Positions 26,976 to 39,605 of a stretch of 64,000 nucleotides of DNA are shown here, piece by piece; position 1 is the first letter of the stretch; each line of letters begins with the position of its first letter. A program made the translations under genes and the position numbers. The notes beneath the pieces are model-generated. The model had not been told where the DNA came from, searched no databases, and saw nothing but the letters and a program-made list of their open reading frames with translations. Location of the stretch: assembly GCF_014839805.1 (NCBI RefSeq), contig NC_051134.1, positions 9,331,170 through 9,395,169 on the forward strand, read 5' to 3'. The stretch is from Manduca sexta (lineage: Eukaryota > Arthropoda > Insecta > Lepidoptera > Sphingidae).

Positions 26976-27074
26976 GCTGTAAACGTCTAGTTGGACGATA
27001 AACAAGAATATTTTGCTCACCTTAAAAGTGCTTAGGGGTTGAGGAAGGAAGACGTCTGTCAAAAGTTGAAACAA

Positions 27075-27235
27075 ATGAAATGATTTACTTGAGCCCGTAA
27101 AATGTTATACATTATTTAGATTCCGTCAATATTAACTCTACCACCAGTTCGGAAAGCAGTTCTCACCAGAGAAGAACGGGCAAGAAATTCTGGTATTGCT
27201 CTTTTCAAAATAAGTTTAAATTATAGACTACAGTA
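27075..27235 (+). repeat. Family F repeat (non-LTR 3' tail type)
   Basis: AAATGATTTACTTGAGCCCG, then ACCACCAGTTCGGAAAGCAG and TCTCACCAGAGAAGAACGGG. The copy at 50165-50285 is inverted and closely matching; a fragment of the tail also appears near 56040-56085. Confidence 0.75.
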
Positions 27236-27472
27236 TATGATAAAGGGAAAAAAAATACAATTGTTTTTTTATTGTTGTTTAGCAGTTCATGCATATGCTC
27301 GCAAAATAAGGAATCAAAACTGGAAAACGATTACATATATATCGCAGCGTAGCAGTGACGAAAGGTCCATTTAAGCCGATTCCTGCCGGCTTCCCTTTCG
27401 TAGCTCATGTAAAATTTTATTATTATTGGAACGATTTGCAAACCGCCTTTAGTTATTTATTTATTTATTTGT

Positions 27473-27768
27473 AACTAGCGACCCGGCCAGGCTTCGCACG
27501 GGTGAAATGCTGATACTAAATACACTACAGAAGAACTGTGAACGTTGTATATAAAAACATAGCGGCCCGCTCTGGCTTCGCACGGGTATAACATAACAAA
27601 ATAACAGTATTTCTCCACTATTTAATGGATGTTATTGTTATACATATAAACCTTCCTTCCTTCTTGAATCTATTAAAAAAAACGCATCAAAATCCGTTGC
27701 GTAGTTTTAAAGATTTAAGCACACATAGGGACAGAGAAAGCGACTTTGTTTTATACTATGTAGTGATA
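27473..27768 (+). repeat. Family G repeat (GGCTTCGCACGGGT)
   Basis: Two GGCTTCGCACGGGT blocks (near 27489 and 27572), then CACTATTTAATGGATGTTAT, TACATATAAACCTTCCTTCC, AATCCGTTGCGTAGTTTTAA and ATACTATGTAGTGATA. This is a very common lepidopteran repeat type. The 121-codon frame over 27625-27990 is explained by it. Confidence 0.75.
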
Positions 27769-28049
27769 AGGTACACCAACAGCACTACATATTACATCAA
27801 TCAATATTATAAAACCAATAAGGTACAGCATCTGATATGTGTGCTAGTAATAGGTGAACACAGCAATTACCACTGCATTTACATTTATGCATATCACTTG
27901 TATATTGTGTGGGGTTCTCTTTCAGTTAATGTCATCCTTCGCCACTGCAGCGTAATTCATCTGCCTACCTCATACATCTCATGTCCCTGAAAACAGTTAT
28001 TTTAGCTGTCGTGCGCCTCACGACTACCTACTAAATAAAATATACTATT

Positions 28050-28218
28050 TTTCTCCCTCGTCTCCACCCGTGTCAAAGATTTTAATATATAGGATAAAAT
28101 TATCCCATGTCATTCCCAGGATTTCAAACTATCTCCAAACGAAATTTCATCCAAATCGGTTTAGTGGTTCAGTAGTATAAGCGTAACAGACAGAGTTACT
28201 TCTGTATTTATAATAATA
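28050..28218 (+). repeat. Non-LTR retrotransposon 3' tail remnant
   Basis: GAAATTTCATCCAAATCGGT, GTGGTTCAGTAGTATAAGCG, then TAACAGACAGAGTTACTTCT and TATTTATAATAATAAGT: the usual 3' UTR phrases of insect RTE/CR1-like elements. There is no ORF. Confidence 0.55.
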
Positions 28219-29267
28219 AGTGTGAATTAGAGATTTCCATACTCAATAAATGATATCGATGTATGAGAAACGCACAATCGATAAAAAAGCGGGAAGCATG
28301 CGGTGCGCTGACGAGACATATTATTGTGACAGTGCGAGTGTGTAAGTACAGGTGAGACGTAAAGTGTGTGTGAAAGTGATACAGCGTTTTTAGTGTCAAT
28401 GTTTGTTACGCGAAATTTATTTTTTTTCTATTGGAGTTATGATTGTTTTTTTGATATAATAATTCTATGGGTAAATAATATTAATATTATTTTTTATATT
28501 AATAAATATTTTTATTGATCACTTTAGGAGAACAGTTGTTTGTTTTTAAATAATTTAATTTACAAATATTTATATGACATACTTAGTCACTTTCCAATTT
28601 TACATAGTTTACATTTCTTTTAAGAATAATTTGCCTTAAAGTCTTATTTATTTAAATAATCTGGTACTAAATTTAAATTCTAAAAATATAATTCTGTCTG
28701 CTATTTACTGTATGGATAGATTAATTTTATATTTCTTTTAGGGATTCATCTAATTCAAATAAAAACCTAATGTATTGAATATAAAAAACGGACAATTAAC
28801 GCCAATCATCACAAATTATGAAAGCCTTTAATCCTCATGGCATTCAAAATCAGTTAACACTTTACCACCCAACGCTACACACAAGTAGCGGCCGCAATTA
28901 AATTTATCGGAAGAGCGCGCGCCACGTTGCGTAACCGCTCTAGTGTTGTTACTTAATCGATAAAATTTATCGAGATAGTAATATTGCACGAAGCAGTATT
29001 ACTTAAGCGCAGTATTTACTATGCGTTGCGTACCAACAACGGTAATTTAGACCGAGTTTGCATAAACCACATGTTTATTAGTTTTGTTCTTTTTCTTCGA
29101 CGTAATGGTAGTCGGTTGATTAATGTTCCTTACGACATTAAAGTTCCAGTTAGATAAAGTTATTATGTTTTAAACAGTATTATGTGTCTATAGCAATATC
29201 TAGACCAGTTATAACTTATATATAATGCTCTAAATTGAATGCTTTACGGCTATGTATTGCTTAGTTT

Positions 29268-29450
29268 TTGTGAATTATCGTTTACTTTAACAGTGAAGGA
29301 AAATATCGCGAGGAAACCTGCGTACCTGAGAAGTTCTCTGTAGGAATTTTGAGGATATGTAAAGTCCGCTAACTCGCACTAGGCCAACGTGGTGGACTAA
29401 GGCCTAATTCCAGCAGTGGGATAGTCTATAATACAGAGCTGATATTATTA
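29268..29450 (+). repeat. SINE family A, truncated with deletion
   Basis: Starts at TGTGAATTATCGTTTACTTT. The CTCTCAGTAG..CCCGTGC part is deleted, so CTAAGGCCTAATTCCAGCAG joins directly. It ends in GCTGATATTATTATA. Confidence 0.8.
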
Positions 29451-29714
29451 TATTTTTTTATTATTGCCCAATAATAAAGAAATCCTAAACATTAATAGTT
29501 TTTAAATTTGTATTCCTACAAAATTTGCATAGAAAGTCATTCTGTGCGTTAACGCGGCAGGAGATGGACAGTTAAGATAAATGATACGATCAAGACACTA
29601 AATCAGCTGTTAGACAAGATATTTAGTTAGCTAACATAAGTATTTAAAAAAATAGAACATCAGATTAATAATACAAAAGCTCTCGCACTCATTTATACAT
29701 ATTATAAAACAAAG

Positions 29715-29915
29715 TCCCTTTTTGGTCTCTCTATATGTTATCGATTTTTTCAAAATCTACTCGACGGATTTTTATGAAATTTGGTATGGAGATAGTTTAA
29801 GACCCTGGGAAGATTATAGACTACTTTTTATCACAGGAAAATATACTAGTATAGCGGTACTTGTATCCCGGAAAACTCCTTCACGAGGGCGATGCTGCAA
29901 ACAAAAGCTAATAAT
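29715..29915 (+). repeat. Non-LTR 3' tail remnant
   Basis: AAATCTACTCGACGGATTTT, ATGAAATTTGGTATGGAGAT, GACCCTGGGAAGATTATAGA and TCACGAGGGCGATGCTGC. The 65-codon frame is incidental. Confidence 0.5.
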
Positions 29916-31237
29916 TTAAAATGTTTAGATAAATTGTATAAAATACACTTGATCTTAGCATCATCTCATCCATATTAAAATTACAATTACTATAAAAGAG
30001 ACGTTAAGATTTAGCTCGCCGCGAACCCATCCCAACCCAACCCCAGCGCCGCGCCGTAAGGTTTCAATCTTGAGAAAATTATTTTAAAGTTTCTATGAAA
30101 ATTATTGTCTGATTTAATAACCTTTTGTCCTAAACGATTGTTACCATGAGACAATAAACCCAGAAACAACATAACATTCCGCAAATCTAATACAAAATCG
30201 AATTTACAAAATGCAACATTCGAAATTAACAATAATCGGAAACCCATGCAATCGAGACTTGACAATCGTTATATCTCGTTCATTGCTCAAGTCACGATCC
30301 CTTTTACTAAACGCGATAGAAATGTAACATTTTGGACCTACAATAGAACAAGCTTCCCTTCAAATCTGCATTAACCATCTATGAATATGCTTTCGAGTTA
30401 GAACATGTTCGAACACGGCTATGGTCCATTTATTTGATAATGTTTCATTGTTTACAAATCCTTGTTTAGGCTTCCGTTACGGTTTATAGAGGCATTATGT
30501 TACAATTATATCGCTTCGAATGTGGTCTACTTTTGCATTAAAATGTTTGCAATTCACTAAAATGAAAATAGGTACTAAAGAATTAATAGTTTACCCAAAA
30601 AAATTATATACTACATATTAAGGTTATTTTTCCGTGACACGCGTAATGTCACGTAACTGTCATGTTTGCCGGCAAACATTCCGATGCTAAATGGTTTAAT
30701 ACAAGTCAAATACTTTATATTCCTTCAAAATAAAAAAATATAAAGTCTCAAAAGTAGTTATAACTTTTCTTTATTTACATATCAAAATAACTTTAAATAA
30801 AACTCAGGTTCTTTAAAAATTATATTCGCAATCCATCAATCAAAATTGAATCGATAATCGCTACAAGATATCGATAGAACAGCACTACTAATTGCGTGTG
30901 CGAGATGTACATGTTTTTCATAACACTCGGCGGCGTTGACTGTACGACACCCGTTATGGTGATTTCTCCTTACTTTTCACATAGAGAAGCAAAGTAGGCT
31001 AAGTCACAATTTATAAATTATTAAATATGGATTTTATTTACGTCCACTCTTAGAATAAGGTATTTATAAAAGTTGGTAGTTCATTGTACCAATTAGAGAT
31101 TCATTGAGGCGTGTGTTCGATTCCAAAGTTACAACGGATATCAGCAAAACAAACCGGGCCTTAGTTATAAATTAACTTGTAAGGTCACATGAAGAGGTAT
31201 GCCTGTATTAAAACTTGAACAATATAAATCTAGAATT

Positions 31238-31375
31238 AAAATTATTTTATGGATCTTATCGCGGTTTTTATATTATAATTTACTCCCGTTTCGAATACTT
31301 TGCAGCCTCCGTGGTCACGTGGCGGACTAAGGTTTTGGTCATCCGATAATTTAAGGTTACAATATCTACCTACAT
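31238..31375 (+). repeat. Family C repeat, reference copy
   Basis: GGATCTTATCGCGGTTTTTA, then TTTACTCCCGTTTCGAATAC, TTTGCAGCCTCCGTGGTCAC, GGACTAAGGTTTTGGTCATC. Five copies are visible in the window (4055, 6375, 7175, 31238, 49340). Non-coding, short, and probably a MITE or a LINE tail. Confidence 0.7.
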
Positions 31376-31542
31376 TTTCCAATTATAGCATTTTAACTGT
31401 TGACGGTCCGATCACAAATTGATTAAATAAGGCTTGCTTGATTTAACTCATCTTTCTACTTTCGTTTGTACCAACTCTACAACAATTTCTTGCTCTATCA
31501 ACAAATATCTATGCCACGTCGCCATCTAACTATTACCAATCT

Positions 31543-31720
31543 GGGCCCTTATTCTGTATGATAGTGAAATTACGTAACGCGGCCGTGTCATGTTATCTTC
31601 GAGAAATGTGTGTGAAATGGTATTCTGTAAGCCAAATTTCTATAGTACTAAACATGATGGGTTGTGTTACATGCTTGTTACGCACTGTCAAAATAACGTG
31701 CGGGATAGAGAATAAGGCCC
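31543..31720. mobile_element. Foldback/MITE-like element with GGGCC(C)TTATTCT ends
   Basis: The left end GGGCCCTTATTCTGTATGAT is mirrored by the right end ATAGAGAATAAGGCCC. Inside, CGTAACGCGGCCGTGTCATG is partly mirrored by ACATGCTTGTTACGCACTGT. That makes a 178-bp foldback. The short in-frame reading over it is not a gene. No clear target-site duplication was seen. Confidence 0.6.
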
Positions 31721-32711
31721 CTGCCTATCACTATTTGAAGTTCCTAAACATGACGGGTGGTGAAACCCGCGTTCCACATTTCGTCTGACATTGGAGATTA
31801 ATTATTCAAATGTCATGCCAATTTATTTCATCTGCATTCAAAACAGTTTGTTTTGCATTACAATTATTAGAAATTTTAACGCCAAACGTCATCGAGTTTT
31901 GGTGTTGCTAGAAATTCAGATATGAGAAATTTAATGATAGTTTGATAGCTGCTTGAACTAAAGTGGAAAAACCGTTTTTTTTGTTGAAATTAAAACAACT
32001 GGTCGGACCGGCAGACCGTGCGCGATAAATAAATAAAAACTACTTAGACTTAACACAAACAGAGAGTGTTATATAAGTCTTTAAATACGTACACTTTTAA
32101 CTTATCTTTAGGTAAATTTATAAAAGACAAATATATTTCGCATTAGATCGGTAAAATCACATATTTTCAGTTACTTCACTTGCACACTGATACCGCTGCA
32201 TAAGTAAGGAAATAAGAATGTATTTAAGTAAATTAACATCGTTTAGTTTTTTGTACAATTTGTCACTTGCTAGGAAATGAGACATTGATTCTTACTCGGG
32301 CTTGATAAGCCTATAGTTGAGAGCGAACTGTTCGAAGCGTATAAAATATTACTAGATATTTTTTTCTTTTAGATATTTTATTTTATATGCGACGTATGTA
32401 GATAAATTAGTATAAAAGACATTGTTTACCAGTCAAACTAAGGTAGAGTGGTAGAGATATACCAGCAGGTGCCTAGTATATGTTAGTGGCATGTTTCCAA
32501 TAATAATACCATAAGAGCTTTCGTCTTTATGCTATGAAACTGCGGAAGGGGTTATGCAGGCGTATATTACTATTTTTAATGGTGTCAAGGTAATGTGACG
32601 TCACTGCACCTGATAGTAAGTGGAATAGGGTTCATATAGTGTTGAATGATGCGAGACGATAAAGTACCCCTTCCCAACCAATTTTACCTCTTTTATATCA
32701 TGTAAAAATTA

Positions 32712-33040
32712 AATAGCGGCGATAGCCTAGTTGGTTGTGGAACGGACTGCCGAGACGAATGTCCGCAGGTTCAAATCCCAAGGGCACACACCTCTGACTT
32801 TTCTAAAAAAAATCATGTGTGTATTCTTTGTGAATTTATCGTTCGCTTTAACGGTGAAGGAAAACATCGTGAGGAAACCTGCACATCTGAGAAGTTCTCT
32901 ATAGGAATTTCGAAGGTGTGTGAAGTCTACCAATCCGCACTAGGCCAGCGTGGTGGACTAAGGCCTAATCCCTCTCAGTAGTAGAGGAGGCCCGTGCTCA
33001 GCAGTGGGCAAGTATATAATACAGGTCTGATATTATTATT
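32712..33040 (+). repeat. SINE family A, full length, reference copy
   Basis: tRNA-derived head with box A TAGCCTAGTTGGTTGTGG and box B GGTTCAAATCCC about 45 bases apart. A conserved core follows (ACGGTGAAGGAAAACATCGT, GAGGAAACCTGCA, CACTAGGCCAGCGTGGTGGA, CCTCTCAGTAGTAGAGGAGG), then CAGCAGTGGGCAAGTATATA and an (ATT)n tail. Pol III boxes plus a non-coding body and a simple-repeat tail define a SINE. The open frame on the opposite strand is a by-product. Confidence 0.88.
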
Positions 33041-33051
33041 ATTATTATTAT
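33031..33051 (+). repeat. (TAT)n microsatellite, tail of the SINE
   Basis: About seven TTA/TAT units directly continue the 3' end of the family A SINE. Copies at 22676 and 29440 have shorter versions of the same tail, so this microsatellite grew from the SINE tail. Confidence 0.8.
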
Positions 33052-33144
33052 CAAAAATTAAAATATTTATAAGCATTAAATCGTAAAAACTATTTTTTAT
33101 TTTACGTACCTAGGTTATATTATGGTGCATGCAACATAAGTGAT

Positions 33145-33310
33145 ATTGGGTTTTTCTACTTAGACTGGAGTCTGGAATTTGTGCCCGATAACACGCCCCT
33201 ATCACATCATAGGACGGAATACATACGGTAGAAAGTGGTTGCATCAGATGCGCCTCTGCTTACCCCTACGGAGATAAATGGCGCGCGTGTGTATGTGTGT
33301 GTGTGTGGAG
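33145..33310 (+). repeat. SINE family D, 5'-truncated, with (GT)n tail
   Basis: GGAGTCTGGAATTTGTGCCC, CTATCACATCATAGGACGG, CGCCTCTGCTTACCCCTACG, GGAGATAAATGGCG, then a GT-rich tail at 33286-33307. Confidence 0.75.
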
Positions 33311-34689
33311 TCGGATATAACCTCACGCTTCTATACTCGAAGGTAGCTCAGGATTGTTTTTTCGTATGGTAAGAACTCTTACAACTTTCTGTTGCTCGAC
33401 TCGGGAGTCGGACTCAAAACCTCGCAGTTTATAGTTTAACTTCGTTGGCAATAGATAAATAAAAATAAATATAAACACCAAAACTCGATTCCTATGTAAT
33501 TTTCATAACGATTATATTCAAATTTGATTTCAAAATAATCTAACATTAAAAATAATATTTTAAACAACTAATAAATTCTAACCTTATCAAGAAAATGACA
33601 AGAACATTAAAGTATTTTACAATCAAATATTGTATTTTACAATAGAAAAATAACATATTTTATATGCTAGTGCATAATGTTAGAAATGCATTTAAGTGCA
33701 CTCTCCTTGAAATATTTTCCATATATTATTTTGATTTACTTAACATTTTAACTGGGCACCTTGATATTTAATCTTATTTAGGGTTAGATTTACGACAGTT
33801 AACCATAATTCTATGCGGATTTTTAAAGATATGTAAACCGTCGACAAAAATGTATGTATGTATGTGCGTTTTTCCAACATGCTTTATTCGTGACGGGATC
33901 CCTCTGACGAGATATACTCTACCCCTGAAATGGGAATGGTGTGATGCTATATCTGTATGTATTATATATGAAAGTTATGATAATGTTTGGACTTTTATAG
34001 TGATTGAATAAATGTTTTGTTTAGACCCCATTACTAATTACATTGTAGGTGTAATTCCTATGAATATATGACCTATGATTGCTTTACGGACAATGTATTA
34101 ACACCGTTCGTGATCAAATTAACACAATTTTATGTCCCTAAGGTCTTTTTCTAATAAACAGATTGTTTTGTTGGTTTTTAATGCTTACCTCTATGTTAAC
34201 AATTCTATGAGCGTAGTTCTTCAAAGAATTTAATCTGTTAATTGAAAATGTATCTATTTTTACTAATAATAAATTCTATGTATATTTTCTCAGTTAAAAC
34301 CTTAATGGTATCATTTAAAACACATTAATTATTGTCACCTCATACTATTTATTACTTTAAAAAATTTTGAAGGCCAATGCATTCTCGATTTTTAATATAT
34401 TATAAATTATAATTTATCTTCATTTTGAAAGTTATTTCCTTACATTTTTATATATCTTAAAACATTATGTAATGCATGTAAAATAACGAATCACTCGCTG
34501 ATCTTGAGGCTGATTAGTATTGTTGTTTAATTTAAAATGAATTATTTAGTATAATGATATTATTTATCGATATCAGCATAGTATTACATCCAATAATTTT
34601 GACTAGGTGTTGCTCACACCCTTTTTGCTTTCGCCTGAATAATAATCGTTTTCCTTTACAAATGTCCATTGATCTCTATAGCTATCTAT

Positions 34690-34880
34690 AGCGCGATTGT
34701 CATGACAAAATTGTCATTTATTGACAAAAAAAAACCTACGGTACCATAAAGATGAAAAGTAGCCTACATGCTAATCCAGGACATGATCCGTGTGCCCAAA
34801 TTTATATAAATTCGTTCCGTAATTTCCGCGTTTACTTCTAACAAACATCCATAAATATTCACAAACTCAAATAATCAATT
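34690..34880 (+). repeat. Non-LTR 3' UTR remnant
   Basis: ACCTACGGTACCATAAAGAT, AGCCTACATGCTAATCCAGG, ACATGATCCGTGTGCCCAAA and TAAATTCGTTCCGTAATTTC, typical of insect RTE-like 3' tails. No frame. Confidence 0.5.
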
Positions 34881-35869
34881 CAATCATATGAGAAAAACTA
34901 CTGTATCTTTTTTCAAAGTAATAACAATCTTGAATCGAACCTTGCTAATTCTACTCTGTAACTTATCTCCTGTATATATACCCAATTCATTTAAATTATT
35001 TGAGCACTAAATTTTCAACGGGCGAACTTTAGAAAGAGCGTAGATTCGGGGACGCGATTTCATAAATATAAAGGCAATCGACATGTAATGATTTGCTATA
35101 GCGTCCGATGTGAATGCCTACGGGCTTTTGTGGGGTGTGAGTGACAGCGGGAATAAGAATTAACACCAAAAATTCTTTTTTGGTATTCATATTATCTCTT
35201 TTTCATACATACTTCTAATCCTACTGATGGTTTGGTGCAACCTACGTATTCAAGCCTATTGTAGAAATAATTCGAGCAAGTTTTTACAATCTATGTTCTA
35301 ACTGATATCAACAACCTTTAGGAGATTAGGCCGCTGGGAATTATGTTAAAAATAATGCATAAATGTTCCCAAATTGGAAATTCGACTGACAATTGCTTTA
35401 GCTATTAGGGCTAAGCCTAAAAGTAAAAAACGTAAGCCTAAACATATCTAGATATAAAATTGTTACATGTCTAGACGGTTAAATGATATTACTAATATAC
35501 TATATTATAAAGTAACAGAAGTGATGGCTCTCTTAATTTTAAATTCTTCATAAAAAAAACCTCAGAAAATATAAAGAAAAATTAAACACACATAAACACT
35601 TAACAAAAGTAAGTGGATTTTCATTACAACATAAAAATATGGTGGGCCTTGTTGGGAACCGGGCTACCTTCTTTTACAGAACCATATAACTATAATGTCC
35701 ACATTGAATCAGTATTGAATATTACGGTAGCAGCAAAAAAAAACCCGACTGATATAATATATTAGCTTTGATATTGTTGTTTTAGTGGAATCACTTAATA
35801 CTTAAATAACATCAAACACGATCAAGCATTCATGAACATCATCAACATCATCTATCAGAATAGTCAAGA

Positions 35870-36015
35870 ATATTGTGATGTCATCATCATCATTAGCCAC
35901 GAGATGTCTACTGTTGAACATCCACTGTTTCCAGATCGATCTATTGGAAGCGGCCTGCATCCAGCAATCTCCTGCAACTTTTATAAAGTCATCTGTCCAC
36001 TTCGTGGGTGTATGT
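35870..36015 (+). repeat. Interspersed repeat (CATCATCATTAGCCACGAGA)
   Basis: CATCATCATTAGCCACGAGA, TGTCTACTGTTGAACATCCA, CCTGCATCCAGCAATCTCCT and GTCATCTGTCCACTTCGTGG. The phrase order is that of a common lepidopteran LINE-derived repeat. The two short frames on opposite strands here are not genes. Confidence 0.6.
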
Positions 36016-36111
36016 ACCTTATGGTGATTTACCATTAAGGAACCGGCTGCTTGCATTCCATAATTAAAAAATGTATACATACATAGGTATTCTTATTATT
36101 TCTATTGTTAC

Positions 36112-36245
36112 CAGATGAGGGAAAACTTCGTGAGGATATCTGCATGCCATATAAGTTGGTAGACTACGATCTCTTCCCTCTCACTAGTAAAAGAGTCTCC
36201 TGCCCAACAGTGGTCATTATATACAATACACGGCTCTTATTATTA
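36112..36245 (+). repeat. SINE family A, diverged fragment
   Basis: GAGGGAAAACTTCGTGAGGA, CCCTCTCACTAGTAAAAGAG and CCTGCCCAACAGTGG..ATTATATACAATACACGGCT are diverged forms of the family A core and 3' end. Confidence 0.6.
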
Positions 36246-37084
36246 TATATTATTATTATTGTTACAAGTAGACATTGCCCGCTGTAAGTGAAGCCACACA
36301 ATGCGGTATAATAAACTAACTTACACAATCTCGTTACTATTCCGCGTTCAGAAGAACAGTTTCTATACAATACTTAACGAATTTATACTGCCTGAGATTT
36401 TAGATCACCTTGTTTACTTTGTTACTCAGAAAGTCGTGTAATTTTTTTTAAAGCGTAAATATTGATCACTTACCTGAAGCTAGACACCCATTCGTTTGTA
36501 TTAAGTAAAATATCTCTATCAATCAGCAAAACCGTCAAACCCTATAAGATTTTGTCCGTCAAGCCGTCAAATCCTTTTTTTACTTTTCTCATCCTAAATC
36601 TTTCACCTCCATTATTCATCAAACTGCTTGCTTCACAGCCGTATTTCAATGGAAATGTTACAAAACTACATCAAAATAAGCTAGAATCAAGTTTCTTATT
36701 CCAGGTATTGTGATGTTGTACCTAAATCACTCGTGACAAATTGCAAACCTATATCCATAATAACCTATAGATTATACCTTTGGACGCGTAACCTAGATAT
36801 CTCATGCAAATAAGTAATATCTTTTGTAATAATTCTTCTTGTTATTTACGTAAACAAATATTTGTAAAAAACCTGCTATAACTGTAAATTATAACTGATT
36901 TAATTGGATATAACAGCATCAAAATGTATTGAAAAATAAAGCGGCAATTAATATTTCGAATATTGGCACGAGTGTGAATAGGTAACTATTAAGTATACCC
37001 ATCTCCCTCGCACACCCGCAATATAAACAATGTGACGTCACTACGGCAATCATGCATCGTTTGCCTATTTTTATTGTCACTTAC

Positions 37085-37300
37085 TGTTTTGAAACACTCA
37101 CACATCACACGTTTATCCCCACGGGGTATGCAGAGGCGCAACCAGGGCACCCACGTTTCGCCAAGTGTGTTCCGTCCCATGATGTGATAAGAGCCGAGAC
37201 TATCGCCCTATCGGGCACAAATTTCAGACTTCGGGCTGATACTGAGAAGATAAACCCGAATATCACTTTGCCCAACCCGGGATTCGAACGTCACTCTTAG
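37085..37300 (-). repeat. SINE family D, minus strand
   Basis: On the minus strand, box-B-like GTTCGAATCCCGGG near 37266-37280, GTCTGAAATTTGTGCCCGAT, GGCGATAGTCTCGGC, ACATCATGGGACGGAACACA, and GCGCCTCTGCATACCCCGTG near 37120-37140. Confidence 0.75.
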
Positions 37301-38857
37301 GTAGGTAGTCTTACTGTTTTACCTTATTTAAAGCCTCAAACAATTATGATTTATTTCCAGGTACATTTTTCGCAAAACTATTAAATTACTTCATTCGTGT
37401 TTCAATAGACTCATATTGAGGGTTTGCAAATGTCAGTTAAAAGTAATAAGATAACGCAATGATTTGAGAAATTAAAATTAAGCTAATTTAAGCAGCGGCA
37501 CCGCAACTTTTTACGCATGCACAAAACAAAGTAATTGTAACGGACGTCGGCCGAAAACTATGTGGTGTGACCTGAATTAATTTACACTGTTGGTCAAATG
37601 TTTAGTGTTACCAAAATGTACAATAATATATTGTACGGATTATTTTCATGGAATCCACAGAGAATTGAAGAAATAATTCGCCGATTGTTAGTTAAGTATC
37701 CATTTTTTTCGAGTACAAACTGATATGTACAAAAAATAAATAATAATCATAAATACATCTACCAACCAGCGTTTTACTACTGAAAACCATATATGTTACT
37801 ATTATAAGAACCATTTTAGCTCGGAAACTGTGGAGAAAAGAATTAATATATTTCCCATCCACATGTCTATCCTACAAGACGTTGAATTTCCCTTAATAAA
37901 ATCACACAAGATAATGACAACTCAACAGTACAAAAAACACAGGCCTAGTTTTCACTAAATTTGTTTCCAATTGTATTGTGTTATTGATATTTTCGCATCA
38001 TTAAGCCATGCACTGTCGCCGAGAATTGCTCTGGTTGACTGATATTACTTCCTATCATATAAAAAGCTAGATACAGCATACTGTTACAAAAAGAAATGTA
38101 TGCACTATTAAATTACAGGTGCTTATCTCTTAGATTCATACAATCCTGTAATATTTAGAAGCAGTTGTAATAAAACCTTACAATTAATAGTATTGTGTGT
38201 CACAAAATGGCGGCTAAAGAGCCCACAGCGTTTTATGCCGACTAACTTCATAATATAATTTATTTAAAATCAGCTAGGGGTTTTAAAACACATAATTGTA
38301 AAAAGGAATGAACTATGACAAGCAAGGGTTTTATACTTTTGGTCAGTAGACTAGAACGTTCTGGGTTCGAATCTTATGTCAAGCAAAATGTGTGATGGGT
38401 TTGTCTTTAACCAATTGTCTGGGCCTATATGCAACATATTTCATTATTTGGAATGCACTGTATCTAACACATCCAATGACGTCATTTGACAGCGCCAAAA
38501 AAACTCAATAAAAGACTTCACGAATCATGCCAGTTAAACAACGTTTCAAACTACATCTATGACCAATCGATTTGCCACCAAGTGTACGCCAGTTGGCATG
38601 AAGTGGACGTCACTCATACGCACACGCAACCATCATTACGTGGCAGCATCTAGGCGCTAATTCATTACTAGTATATGCATAATAGCGACCGGTTTTATTG
38701 GCCGCGCCTGTAATTATTTTATTGCGGGATTATTCAATGTAAGACGTAAGCTGATGGGAATTGCATTCGAATTATATTGGTAAATGTTTATTATAACATA
38801 GTAATTATAAGGACTTTTAAAGCAATAGTTAATTATAATTGTAGATGATAATTTTAA

Positions 38858-39160
38858 AAAAGCTCTGAGTTCCCGAGTTCGAATCTCAGGTCAGGCGAAG
38901 TGTTACTGAATTTTTTTGCTCAGTATCAGCCCGGAGTCATTAATTTGTCCCCGATATGATAATAGTCTCGTTCCCTATCACATCATAGGATGGAACACAG
39001 AGGCGAAAAGTGGATGCTCTAGTTGCAATTCAATCTTTTCCTGCATTCCTGCCGGTTCAGGGTTCTTTGACCTGGTCCTTACTAAGAATCTCAGATATCT
39101 GACATTCGAAGGTTCGGTGCGGTCGACCCCTATCGGCTCATCCAACAAACGTAACTAAAG
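38858..39160 (+). repeat. SINE family D fragment fused to a second repeat module
   Basis: 38858-39030 is family D (GAGTTCGAATCTCAGGTCAG, CGGAGTCATTAATTTGTCCC, CACATCATAGGATGGAACAC). From 39030 it continues with TCTTTTCCTGCATTCCTGCC, GATATCTGACATTCGAAGGT and GACCCCTATCGGCTC, the same module as 54175-54380. Confidence 0.65.
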
Positions 39161-39414
39161 TAAACAAGTATAACTAGACCCTGGTTTTTCATAGAAGACA
39201 ACTCATAGATCCATCAGGGATTTTTGTATACAAGACTGTATGCTAAAAGTGAATTTCGAACGGAAACTGGTTCGCCGTAAGTTTATTTCATTTCGTGACG
39301 TCACACGCGATAATTCTATCATCCCGTTTGTTATTAATTTCAACGGAGAATATCATACGTGATTCATACTTCATCAAGTAATTGCCAGTAGACTTGGAGA
39401 CCTAATAAAGCTTT

Positions 39415-39605
39415 GTACTACCATTTCAATGTTCTAAAAATCCAATCTTCCACAGCTGGAGGTCTATACAAACTTTATGCTACTATTTTAATGTACAAAA
39501 AATCCAAGCTATCATATCTTCCAGAACTGGAGTTTTAATCAAACTTTCTTATTATTTATGCTACCATTTCAAAGTACAAAAAATCCAATCTGTTCTATCT
39601 AGAAC
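39415..39605 (+). repeat. Degenerate minisatellite, three units of about 65-80 bp
   Basis: Units begin near 39415, 39479 and 39560 with CTACCATTTCAATGT or CTACTATTTTAATGT, then A-rich, TCCAATC or TCCAAGC, CTTCCA..CTGGAG and ATACAAACTTT or ATCAAACTTT. Confidence 0.7.

Noticed and set aside
27625..27990. 121-codon plus frame
   Set aside because: Its first 50 codons lie in the family G repeat; the remainder has no coding features.
35802..36080. Overlapping frames on both strands
   Set aside because: They coincide with the CATCATCATTAGCCACGAGA repeat.
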